From NCBI RefSeq assembly GCF_032854445.1, contig NC_088302.1, positions 7,807,338-7,871,337 of the forward strand: a stretch of DNA of 64,000 bases, read 5' to 3'. This DNA comes from Liolophura sinensis (Eukaryota; Mollusca; Polyplacophora; Chitonida; Chitonidae). Positions 1 through 12,400 of the stretch are shown piece by piece. Under the pieces are notes generated by a model. That model was not told the DNA's origin, made no database searches, and saw only the letters and a program-made list of their open reading frames with translations. The translations under genes and the position numbers were made by a program. The number at the start of each line of letters is the position of its first letter. Position 1 is the first letter of the stretch.

Positions 1-456
1 CATAGCTTTATGTCATGATTGATGTCTTATTCGATGTGCTAAATGTGCTATTTCACTAAAATGTTGTAAGTCATAAGACTTGTCCTAAGTTAAAACTCGC
101 AACATATGACCATTTCTACCATCTGACAAGCTATGTGTGTCTTAATTTTTGGACTTACGACTTAAGATTTTCATGGAACAATTAACTGACAGATGGCTTT
201 AAACAGCTAGTTTGTACATTTATGATTTAAAAATTAATAATTCATTATTATGAGTCAGTAATGGATCCATAGATGCCCAGATATAACCCAAACTCTGTTA
301 TCATCCTGTCATGGTTCACCCCTGCTACTGATGAAATTCTAATTTGGTAATTTACTGGATCTGTTGCATCAGAAGCCTAGTTAGATGGGTTTCTGATTAT
401 ATGGATGGATTGTTGGCAAATGAAATGTCATTGTGGCCACGTCACCATTTTCACAG
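1..456 (+). other. GEN1 intron, left edge of window
   Basis: AT-rich sequence with no exon, repeat array or element that I can recognise. The upstream exon of GEN1 is outside the window. Confidence 0.5.
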
Positions 457-3400
457 GCCCGTCAGTTACTGGAGAGTCTGGGGTTGCCCTGTTTAGATGC
501 CCCAGGGGAGGCTGAAGCTCTGTGTGCCCATCTTTCACAGCTGCAGGTAAGTTCAGGAACACTGTATGTCAGTGTGTGGTTATTGAAGTTCAAACCTGAC
601 TTCCTTATATGTGTAACGGTTATGGTGAGGCACAAAAGTTTGCTCCTAACTTGTGCCTTGTCCATGTATTCTATTTTTTGTCATCATGACATCATTGTAC
701 CACATGGGAGTAAAGTGCTGGGAAAATCAGCCAATCATACATATTGCATACATTTTTCATGAATGTGTTTGGTTAGAAGCTGACCTTTTGTGGTACATGC
801 CTCTGTGTTTGTGTGTGATCAGCAACTGATATTGGAATATATTCACTGTCTGTTGTGAAAAGTTATCATTTGGAATGTTTGCAATTCTGCTTCTAACAAT
901 TTGTTTGTAAGCTAACAGGTCCAATTCTAAAGGTCACACACTTTAATATGAATTCATGCATTGAGAGTGGTAATGAGTTTTAAAGTTTTGTGTAGGAAAA
1001 TATACAACATGCCTGGGAGGCTGCAGATCTCCTACCTACATTCTTAAATCTGCTTTATCCTGTGTGGTGTACTTGCAGGTTTCAAGCTTGTAGGGAGCTG
1101 TAAGAGTTAAAGAGCAGCTGTAAGGCTTGCAAAAGTAACCTTAAGGCATGCAAGAGTAGTTGAAAGGCTGACAAGAGAAACTGTAAGGCGTGCAAGATTA
1201 GTTATAAGGTTGACAAGAGAAACTGTAGGGCATGCAAGAATAGTTATAAGGTTGACAAGAGAAACTGTAAGGCATGCAGGAGTAGTTATAAGGCTGATAA
1301 GAGTAACTGTAAGGTGAGCAAGAGTAATTATAAGGCTTGCAAGAGCAGTTATAATTTAGGCATGCAAGAGTAGTTATTAGGCTGACAAAAGAAAATGTAA
1401 GGCATGCAAGAATAGTTATAAGGCTGACAAGAGTAACTGTAAGGCATGCAAGAGTAGTTATAAGGCTGACAAGAGCAACCAAGGTATGCAAGAGTAATTA
1501 TAAGGCTTGCAAGAGTAACTAAGGTATGCAAGAGTAATTATAAGGCTTGCAAGAGCAGTTACAATTTAGGCATGGAAGAGTAGTTATAAGGCTGACAAGA
1601 GAAACTGTGACATATGCAAGAGTAGTTATAAGCCTGGCAAGAGTAACAAGACATGCAAGAGTAGTTACGCCTGTAAGGCTTGCGAGAGCAGATGTAAGGC
1701 TGACAAGAGCAACTGTAAGGCATGCAAGAGTAGTTATAAGGCTGACAAGAGAAACTGTAGGGCATGCAAGAGTAGTTATAAGGCTGATAAGAGTAACTGT
1801 AAGGTGAGCAACAGTAATTGTAAGGCTTGCAAGGGCCGTTATAAATTAGGCATGCAAGAGTAGTTATAAGGCTGATAAGAGTACCTAAGGTATGCAAGAG
1901 TAATTATAAGACTTGTAAGAGCAATTAAGGTATGCAAGAGTAATTATAAAGCTTGCAAGAGCAGTTATAATTTAGGGATGGAAGAGTAGTTATAAGGCTG
2001 ACAAGAGAAACTGTGACATATGCAAGAGTAGTTATAGGCCTGGCAAGAGTAACAAGACACGCAAGAGTAGTTATACATGTAAGGCTTGCAAGAGCAGATG
2101 TAAGGCTGACAAGAGTAACTGTAAGGCATACAAGAGTAGTTATAAGGCTGACAAGAGTAACTGTAAGATATGCCAGAGTAGTTGTAAGGCTTGCAAGATT
2201 TTAAGGTATGCAAGAGTAGTTATACATGTAAGGCTTGCAAGAGCTGTTGTAATTTAGGCATGTAAGAGTAGTTATAAAGCTCGCAAGAATTTTTTTTCAT
2301 AGATAAAACTGATTCTATCTTAGAACGTAGTAGTTGGCCCAACATTCAATTTATTGGTTAGGTTTTTGTTTTGGGAAAGCCTCATAAGATTGAATAAGAA
2401 GCAGACATAGATCAAATCGTTGATGAGCAAAATCATCCAAGACTGTTGGTCAAATTGTCTATGATATTTAATCATATACATACAGTGGAATCCTCATAGA
2501 TACAATGGGGTATTTGTTGGTATTCACCATAGACAAGTGTCAGTGTACCGGTATTCAATAAGAGTAACATGGGTTGTAAATAAAGATGAAAGTGGACCAA
2601 GGAACATGGTCAAAGAAACATGGTTTTGATAGTTTTTAGAGCTTTCAGTGCTGACAACCTTTACTGCAATTCTGAAGATTTCATAGTACAATATTTATCT
2701 CTAAATACAGATATTTGAAGTTTACAAATGTGGTACATCTGTATGTACTTGTACCAAGCATTTTTGTCTCTAAAATCCCCACTGTCTAAATGTCAAACTG
2801 TTGGATTTGTGTGAACAACATTGACCACAAATTCATTTAAAGCATGTGTTACCAGTCAACTCCTAGTGTTGGATAAAATAACTGAAATCAGTCTCACAAA
2901 TGTGAAACTCATACCAAGAGAGATAACACTTTATATACAGTACCTTGTCTTTCACGTTGTAACCTACGAAACTGTATTATTTGTAGCTTGTGGATGGATG
3001 CCTCACTCAAGATGGAGATGCTCTGCTTTACGGGGCCAAGAAAGTGTACAAAAACTTCAGTCTGGATAAACAGGTGAGTGTAACACTGTAACAGGTGATG
3101 AGTGTAACACTTTAACAGGATATGAGGGCAGCTGTGTAATATTGCAACAGGTGACAAGTGTAACAATGTAACAGGATATGAGGGCAACAGTGTAACACTG
3201 CAACAGGTGACAAGTGTAACACTGTAACAGGATATGAGGGCAGCTGTGTAACAATGCAACAGGTGACAAGTGTAACACTGTAACAGGATATGAGGGCAAC
3301 TGCATAACACTGCAACAGGTGATGAATGTAACAGTGTAACAGGATATAAGGACAACTGCATAACACTGCAACAGGTGATGAATGTAACAGTGTAACAGGA

Positions 3401-6400
3401 TATGAGGGCAACTGCATAACACTGCAACAGATGATGAGACTAAACAAGTAATGGATATAACATTAAATAAATGATGCTGTCGCCACTGAAGAATCATGCC
3501 TGAGACACCAGACATACATGTAACACCCCATGCGGTCACATTATACTTACGCCAGGCCAGCCAGTCAGTCATGTTTTCTTTCTCTAACTTCTCTGTGCTG
3601 AGCGTCTAGCATGCAGGAACAAGTACCATTCTTTAATGTCTTTAGTATGACCCGACCCGGGTTTGATCCCGAGGTCTCCCGACTTCGAGGCGGACACTCT
3701 AACCATTAGGCCACAAAAGCGGTCCTCTGCCTCAAGAAGACACAGTATATACATGTACACACACTAATATCTCATATGACTAAAAAATTATTAAATACGA
3801 TTATTAAATTATTAAAAACCTCAAGCATACATGAACATACATTCCTAACTATTTCAACCTTTTAGTCCGAGAAGCATGGAAAGCTCCCAGATGTGAAACT
3901 GGGCCCAGTTGTTCGAAAGTGTATTAGCTAAAACTGGTATTAAGTCAATTAAGATTTTCAGCAGCCAATACAGCTGACCAAAGTCTTAAATATAACAGCA
4001 GCAGGCTTAGTTCATATTTAATATACTGTTACGCAATTATTTTTGGGCTAAGTACAAAATTGAGGACAGTTAAATCTGGTATTAAGTCTTCCAACAGTTT
4101 TGAATAGCCTGGACCTGTACACCACATTGAAATACTATTATGTATACGTCATCCTTCACACATTTACTTTGATGTATATCCAATTATATTTTGCCTTTGC
4201 GAGCCATTTATCATCTGTATTACCTGTGGGGACCAGACATCAGACCCAGCCCCACCTACTCTTTACCATTCCTGGTTTCTCTATAAGGCCACCTCTCCCA
4301 TTTTAATTTCCAGGCTCGTTGTGTGGAGTGCTACTGTGCAGAACATATAGAAGAGAGCCTAGGCCTGACACGCCGTGACCTAATAAGCCTGGCCTTACTG
4401 ACCGGCTGTGATTACAATATGACAGGTGTGCGACAGGTAGGCAAGGAGAAAGCTACAAATCTCATCAAACACCTCAAGTCTAAGAAGTACGATGTCCTTG
4501 ACAGGTAAGACCATATGTAAATTTGCGGGATAATGGCATTAAGGAATAATGTTACCTTTTCACCATATATTATATTGGGTTGGCTGTTTGTGAAATTCTT
4601 TGTTACCAAATTACATGAACTTGATGAAAATGTAGGTTATGGGCCAAAAATTCATTTACTTATTTATTTCATTGGTGTTTTGAACTGTACTCAAGAATAT
4701 TTCACTTATACGAGGGCAGCCAGCAGAGCACAGGGGAAACCCACGACCATCCTCAGGTTGCTGGCAGACCTTCCCATGTACAGCCGGAGAGGAAGCGAAC
4801 ATGAGCTGGACTTGAACTCACATCGACCGCATTGGTGGGAGGCTCCTAGGTCATTCTGCTGTGCCGGTGTGCCACTAAGGCCCCAAAGGGCCAAAAAAGG
4901 TGATTATTGTTTTATCTAAATCCAGATTTAAGCACAGATGTAGGAACGCTTTGAAGAGCAGGGAGATAATTTCCAGATTGTTTTGCATGTCTTGGGGATT
5001 CTGTTCACTATTAGGCTTAATAATCTAAATGCTACATCAACCAATTCCACTTCTAGCTCTATTGCTTCTGACTAGTAAAAGAACTAACAAGTCTTTTTCC
5101 GCAGTCACAGATAAAATCTGCTGTTTCGACATCTGAATTTCCGTATACCTGATTGTTCATTTTAGGAGTGCACTGAATAAATGTTGTGTCAAAAAACTCG
5201 AAATATTTTGATGTGAAGTGAGAAACAAACAGCCTGATGATTCGTCATTAGAGTTTCTTTGACAGTAAGATAACTAAGATATACCCCGATCTTTGCTATA
5301 GGCTTCTTCATGTAGAACTTTATCTTTATAAATGACTGTCCTGTTTACTGACTTTATGTACTATTGTCTAGAAGAATGCAATTTTCGCATAGCTAGTCGC
5401 CATGGCACCTTACACCTTTCTTTGTTCTCTAATACATTAGGTGACGTATCTGTGTTGCCATGCATTACTTTCTCTCTCTATTGCGCAGCAAACTCTTGAT
5501 GAATGACTGATGCGTGGTGGGAAAATTTTTCAAATGCCTTTGAGTTGAAGTAGATTTAGAAAAATTAAGAAAACAGTTTTGTAAAAGGACAACAATGTCT
5601 TTGATAGTCACTGTTTTAGGGTTGCTTGGAAATATAAAAATAGTCATTGGGTTCTTAACTGCTTGTCAACAATTCGCAAAGTCATAGTGGCCAGTTCTTG
5701 TAGCAGCCGTTTACATTAGATTTCCCATGATTCAGTTCACAATTTCCACCCAAGAGGCTGGCATGTTTCTCCACCAGGTGACGCGAACTTTTACAGATAA
5801 TGTAATATGTGTACTGTGCCGTGGAGACCAGCTATAGGGAAGTTGCATACTTCTAGGTAATAGACTTCTGATACTATATAACATTGGCTATTCAGGATAT
5901 GTAAATGGAGAGATTGTCCGGATTTAGATGTGTTAGAAAAAGAACGACAGCAAAAATGTACAGAGCACCACTGTAGCCAGTGTCAGCATCTAGGTGAGAG
6001 TAATTTATTGACATTGTAACATAGAATTGGTCTAACTGCCATATTTATGTAGATTTGAATTGTCTGAATTAACTAAATGAATTTAGTTTTAAACTTTAAA
6101 TGAAGGTGATAACACTTCTTTGTGTCTGGAAAATTTGTGTGTTTCCATTTTATAGGTGGCTAAATTTTGAGGGCATACAGTGCCCATGTTTGAAAACATT
6201 TTGAGCATGTATGATTGATGTTTTTAAAGGTGTTCAATAAATGTAATGCATATTTTTAGAACATTGGAGGTTAACAGAGGTCCTATGTCAAGTCAGAAGG
6301 ATGCAAAAATTCTTGTTACCAGGGGCTTTTTTGTGATTGAAAATATGACAAATTATGGCACTGCTAGGAATTTCCATCTTTTTGGTATTTTTAGGAACCA

Positions 6401-9400
6401 TTGCCATACATAAGGTTGAGGGGTGTGGCCTATGTATGACTGATGAAGGCTGCACCTGTGCCCCTAAGGTGAAAGGCAATGGTCACCATGGTAACAAACA
6501 CAACCTCTGTCCCTGTGATTGGCATGTGACCAACAGGCGTGTCAGAGATAACCTGCTGGAGTTGAATGTTAGAGAAAAGGCCTTACAACAGGAAGATTTT
6601 CCATTCATGAACGTAAGATAAATGTAATCCTGTAGTACCAATGAGAAGTTTTATATGAGAGAACATGATCATGATGAGAGATAATGGCAATGATATCAGC
6701 AGATTGATTATAGCAGTGATATCAGCAGAGTGATGATGGCAATCATCAGGAGAGTCTGAGAGTGATGATGGCACTTTTAAGTCACAATATTAAGTCACAA
6801 TGAATTTTCTTTTCAATGAATTAGTTAAGCTACTTGTCTATTATATCAATCCATGTATCAGTGATTTTAACAACAAGCATTTCCATAACAAATGAAGAAA
6901 ATTCTACTCAACCTAAAATTCAGTATGTTTTTCATTTATTTGGATTCAACTTGTTTTGAAAATTTTTCGAGGATTTCTTCCTTGAATAAATAGCCTTCAA
7001 GGAATAAATAGATAGATAGATCTCGAGATTTGACGTGTTGTCGCTCGCTCCATCTTAACTTGATATCTCTAGTTTTCTGGTGGTTTCTTGTGCGTTTCTG
7101 TTACTCACAGATTCCTCTAGTCATGATCTATCCTTTGATACAGTTTGTAGTTGGGAATTTTGTATTTTTGACCAGTTTTTCGACGTTTTGGTGTTTGGCC
7201 GGCGTGGCATAACAAGCACAAGATTAGCAGGCCAGGATGTTAGTAAGAGTAAAAAGTCCTCTGGAGATTCCAAATGAGCGGATAAGTTTGGCGCTGAATA
7301 CCTATGGCATGGTACACAGTGTAGAACGGAAGTACTACCCCTTCGACAGAACATTAGAAACTGAGACTAGAAGGGTGTGGATGAGTGGCATTAAATCCAC
7401 CATCCCTGAGGCGGGCCTGTCACCTGTGTGACAGTACCGATCATTTAAAAAAGGACTGTCCTCTGAAAAATACATGTCTGAAATGCAAAAAAGACGGTCA
7501 CATGCAAAGGGATTGCCCTCAGCAGTATGTAGAGTCAGACATTGATCTTGATGACACGAATATGACAAGATAACAATGATGAAACTAACAAGAATAATGA
7601 ATCAGATGATGAAGATAATAATGAAAAGGAGGACAGTAATGATGATGACTGTGATAATGATAATGAAGAAAATAATGAAAAAGGAAAATCAGATAATGAT
7701 AATAATGAAGACAGTGATTGCGAAGCTAAGGATTTGAACACTGAAATACAGATGGTGTCAGCTGACCACATTAATCAAACAGACAAAATAAACACAGAGG
7801 ACACTGCAGCCCCTGTATTGGATGACCCGGAAAATGACCCTGGTCTCTTCCGGTTCACAGAGCCATTAGTGGCTTTTACCTTAAGGGCTCCAGAGGTAAA
7901 ACAGCAAGGAGACTCCACGCAAGACCTTTGGAGTGACTCTTTCCCTTTGCAGTCAGGGGCGACGAAAGAGGGAACGTGCGAGTCATTGTGGAGCACGGTT
8001 CCAGATGCTGCACTGGCCGCCGCTCGTATTGATGAGAGTGTTGTGATAGCTGGAGACTCTAGGGATGGTGACGGGCCTGTTTCCATGGAGGACAGTATGT
8101 CTGAAATGGGAGAGTCCATCTGTGATACCCCTGATGAAGCTATTCTGGTTTACACAGATGGTCTGGGTAAGGTGCTGGTGCCTATCACCACTTCCATTTG
8201 GGTGCATTACCTTACCATGTGTAAGGACTCCACGATAGATAAGGTCAAGAAGCAGCGGTAGGTCATCTTCCTGTCTAGACATTATTTTGTTGCCAAAAAA
8301 GCTGCCTTATACAAGAAGTCCAGGAAATCCAAAAACCTTCATTGGACACAATGGGGATCAAAGTTGTCACGCTCAATACACAGGGTTTGTTGACACACTG
8401 GAAGCAGTACTCAATAAGTAAAATGTTTAAAGATCTGCATGCTGACATTGCGTGTTTGCAGGAGGAGGAGGATTTTCAAAAGTGGCAGCCTGTTCTGGAC
8501 ACTTATGAGCGGGCCTCAGGGGCTAGGGTTGACAAAGTAAAGTCCCGTGGCCAATTTTTGGGGACTTGGAAAGGCAGAACTGATACGCCGCTCGGCATCA
8601 AATGGACCACCGATCAAACTTCAAGGTCAAGCAGGGTCCAGGGAAGTCTGTCTCGCAGGAATGGGAAGAGCAGATCCAAAAGGTTGGGCCAAAAGGCCCC
8701 TCAGTGTCATAGGTCGAGTGTTGGTGTTGAACTTGCTGGCAATGTCCAAACTGTGGTACGTAGGAACAGTGTTTGACTTGCCAGCGGATAAGGGACGCAC
8801 CTTGACCAACATGTGCCGGGAGTTTTTGTGGGATGGGAAGGCCCTGCCTGTCTCCCACAAGGTGTGTGTGACTTCCAAGAAATGCGGTCATAAATTCTCA
8901 CTTAGGCCCCTTTTCGGGCAGGGACGTATTTCGGTTGCCGAGTATGCCGTTACTTTTCCGGTCCCATCGAAAAAGGTATAAGGATACCTTTAAGGTTTTT
9001 TTCAAATTACGGTTTTGGCCCCTTTAAGACCCGTGCTGAGAGAGCTGGTCTTTCTCTGCTTGGCTGCCGTTTGGAGACACCGTTGTTAAGTGGTAGCGCA
9101 CACCGACGTAATCGATAACGTCAAGGTCTTGCCTGTCTTCAAGAGCAACTGCACGCTCACCTGTTGAGTTCTTTCAAACATAGCCACAGGCTCTGTAAGT
9201 TGACAGACCTTGAGGGAACCTGGTACTCGGTTCTGGTGATCAGTTGGGCCAGCAAGGTGGTTTTAAAACTAGATATGTTTTTGCCATGTGTTTTCTTTTA
9301 CCGTGTATTTCTCCGCTACTCAGCTCATATCTATCAGCCGGTTGTGATGTAATGATGAGCAGGTCTTGTCGACGGAGGTGGTTTTCTTTTTAACTCACCT

Positions 9401-12400
9401 TACGCAGGGAACAATTGCAATTGCCTCCCATAGTTCATGGATTGCCAAATGGATTTTGTGATTTGCACATCAAAGACCTTGGTCTTTTACCACCACAAGG
9501 ATTTATAACTCCCTAACAGATGAAGTCAGTGCTCTGCGATCCTTACACATACTATAGTCATAGCTGTGACAGTCTAATGATTTTGGTCTTTAATTCTTGT
9601 TGATTTAATGGCAAGATCTCAGCACTACCTAATCAGGTGATAATATCTGTGTATGACAGTGTCAATCATTCTTCATGTTTTTGGGTATACAGATACAACA
9701 TACTGTTATACAGATACAAAATTTGAATGTGACTTGAACGAAAATGTTAACCGAAGAGTAGTAAATAGCCTTCATCTAACTTTTAATTTAAGGTTGATAT
9801 TATTAGCATATGCTGCTACATGTGTGGTAATTGTATGAAAAACAAGTTCACAACAGCTTCCATAAATAAAAAACAACAACAAAAAACAATGTTAGTTTAC
9901 TCCACGTATTGAAGTGAATGTATTTCTTTCAGGTTGTGAATGAATTCTTACAAACTCCTCAAGCTTCAACTGTTCAGCTGTTAAAATGGAGAAAGCCTAA
10001 CCTGCAGGTTTTTGTGGTGAGTGATTTTGTACACAGTTAGTATACCTATGGTTTTATTTATTTCTAGGAAGGGAAAGAATATTAAGTATTAAGATGTAAA
10101 ACATCCAACAAATACTAACATGTACACGTATTCTGATATAACTGTGGATTCGAAACATTTCTCATAGTAAAGTTTGACAGATTCAAAATGTGGGATGAAA
10201 ACAAATAAATTCCATCATAAAGGATAACCAGTTTGTTTTTTTCAGAAAAACTGTTCGGGAATCCTTGGATGGAAGGAGGCAGAGGTTGTGGATAAACTGC
10301 TGTCCACCCTGGTGTGGAGTGACCTAAAAGCCAAAGAAGTGGATGGATACTTCAGTGATTCACAGGAAACAGATGATTTTTTACAACCACTTCAGTAGGT
10401 TTTTAGTCTTGATGCATTCTGATGCTTGGTGACATCAACCTGTCTGAATTGCAAAAAAAAAAAACCCTAAATAATCTCTACAGCATTAAAATTAATAGGG
10501 TAAGGGTGACTCCGATCCAGACTGAATTTACCATCCTCTTGAAATAAATCAACCTCATATCCTTAAAAACATTTCAAAATTTGACCTGTCCTGAAATACA
10601 TTCTGGAAATTAACCATTTATCCTTAATTAAAAACATTCAAGCACTTGACCTGTTGTCCTTTAAAATATTCCAGAATTTGACCTCCTGCATGGTACATAC
10701 CTTGTTAATATAAGTTTTCCATCTTTTCCTCTGTATACTTACATGCACCTTATTCTAAAATTTTCCTCATCTAAAGTTAGTTTTTCTACTTAATTTAATT
10801 TTTTTGTCTTGCCTTTTTTTACTTCCTCTTTAGGTTTTAAGGATTGCAATTTTTTTAACAAACTTCCAAACTCCTCACAGCAGGGATGCTGTCCAAATAT
10901 GTACATGTATTAATGGCTATTGCTGCATGGTAAGGTTTTATTCTTATCTTTTTGTAGAATTTTGAAGTCTTGTCGTAAGAACTTTACTCCTTGTTATGAG
11001 GTGACCTGGAAAAGGCTCAGTAAGTTTGTTAGTTTTTTACTGCATGTTTATGTAAAGGTTTGGAATTGTACACACAATATTGTAGTTTTCTTGTAATTTT
11101 CGTTTTTTCTTTCATCTGTAGAGTTTTGTGCATGCATTGGGGTTATACATGGTTCTTTGGTGGACTAAATCATCTCTTCCTGCAGAACACACAGAAAGTG
11201 AGTAAGGTGTTCATTTTCTATTTACTTTCACTTCATACCCAATTAAGTTAATGTCATGAAAGAAGCAGTGTAGAATCTGGGGTAAGTTTGCAACCATTGC
11301 ACCATGAGTTACAGTCAAGTACATGTAAAAGCCCAATGATATGGATGGACTGGCCCTTCCATCCAGTAAAAGAAAATGAAAGTCTCAGATCAGTTATGTC
11401 TTCTTCTGATAATCCTTCCTTGTTTAGCAAATGCTATCACTTTCTCACAATTCCAACAGGCAAGCTTCCCTAGAGTTTCTCATAATTCCAACAGGCAGCT
11501 GCCCTGGAGTTTCTCACAATTCCAACAGGCAAGCTGCCCTGGAGTTTCTCACAATTCCAACAGGCAAGCTGCCCTGGAGTTTCTCACAATTCCAACAGGC
11601 AGCTGCCCTGGAGTTTCTCACAATTCCAACAGGCAGCTGCCCTGGAGTTTCTCACAATTCCAACAGGCAGCTGCCCTAGAGTTTCTCATAATTCCAACAG
11701 GCAGCTGCCCTGGAGTTTCTCACAATTCCAACAGGCAAGCTGCCCTGGAGTTTCTCATAATTCCAACAGGCAAGCTGCCCTGGAGTTTCTCACAATTCCA
11801 ACAGGCAAGCTTCCCTGGAGTTTCTCACAATTCCAACAGGCAGCTGCCCTGGAGTTTCTCATAATTCCAACAGGCAGCTGCCCTAGAGTTTCTCATAATT
11901 CCAACATGCAGCTGCCCTGGAGTTTCTCACAATTCCAACGGGCAAGCTTCCCTGAAGTTTCTCATAACTTCAACAGGCAAGCTGCCGTATTTCACCTCTA
12001 CTTTGGTACGTAAAAATGCACTTTCAGAACTACATAAAGAGCTTAAATGATATTTTAATGCCAACACTTGCATTTTCCTGATAAGAAATCATCAAACTTC
12101 ATAAAATTTCCTTAAGGGTCCCTATTTATAGGTGGTCCAATGGAACCACTCAGAATATGTCACATGTAAAAATAAGTTCAGGTATGTACGAAGACCCATG
12201 TCTTAGTTTAGAAATTGGTATCATTTCTTGAGTAAGTCATTTACTGTGTTTTCAATTTTTTGTGTAATAATTCAAGTTTTTCTCTTGTTTTGTGTATGAT
12301 ATGTGGGAAGAAAAGAATTCTCCAAACAATGGAAAGAAAATTTTTCTGTCCATCAGTGATAATTACCTTTTTTCACCACTAATTCTTCTGATTTCAGGAC

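Larger units (their letters stand above)
7025..9410 (+). mobile_element. decayed non-LTR retrotransposon (L1/Tx1-like), internally deleted
   Basis: Three broken coding remnants lie in order. An ORF1-like part (7237-8261, frameshifted) has two CCHC zinc knuckles, CHLCDSTDHLKKDC and CLKCKKDGHMQRDC, then an Asp/Asn-rich linker. An AP-endonuclease start (8342 on) reads KVVTLNTQGL...DIACLQE. It runs straight into a late reverse-transcriptase segment (YERASGARVDK...GRTDTPLGIKW), then in another frame PLSVIGRVLVLNLLAMSKLW. The endonuclease core and the whole polymerase palm are missing. It lies inside a GEN1 intron on the sense strand. Both ends are uncertain. Confidence 0.78.

Noticed and set aside
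1198-2213. Several Cys/Tyr/Ser-rich and Arg/Val-rich ORFs on both strands
   Set aside because: They follow the 21-bp repeat period and exist only because 21 is divisible by three.
11122-11197. Possible extra GEN1 exon (FFGGLNHLFLQNTQK) with AG and GTGAGT borders
   Set aside because: With the incoming phase it meets a stop in the most likely frame. In unit 2 the equivalent has stops and the donor is changed to GTGAAT. Exon c joins exon d in frame without it.
11376-11864. 162-codon ORF (and 18143-18730, 195 codons) in the 34-bp arrays
   Set aside because: Cyclic translation of a stop-free repeat unit. No relation to GEN1, and the array sits in an intron.
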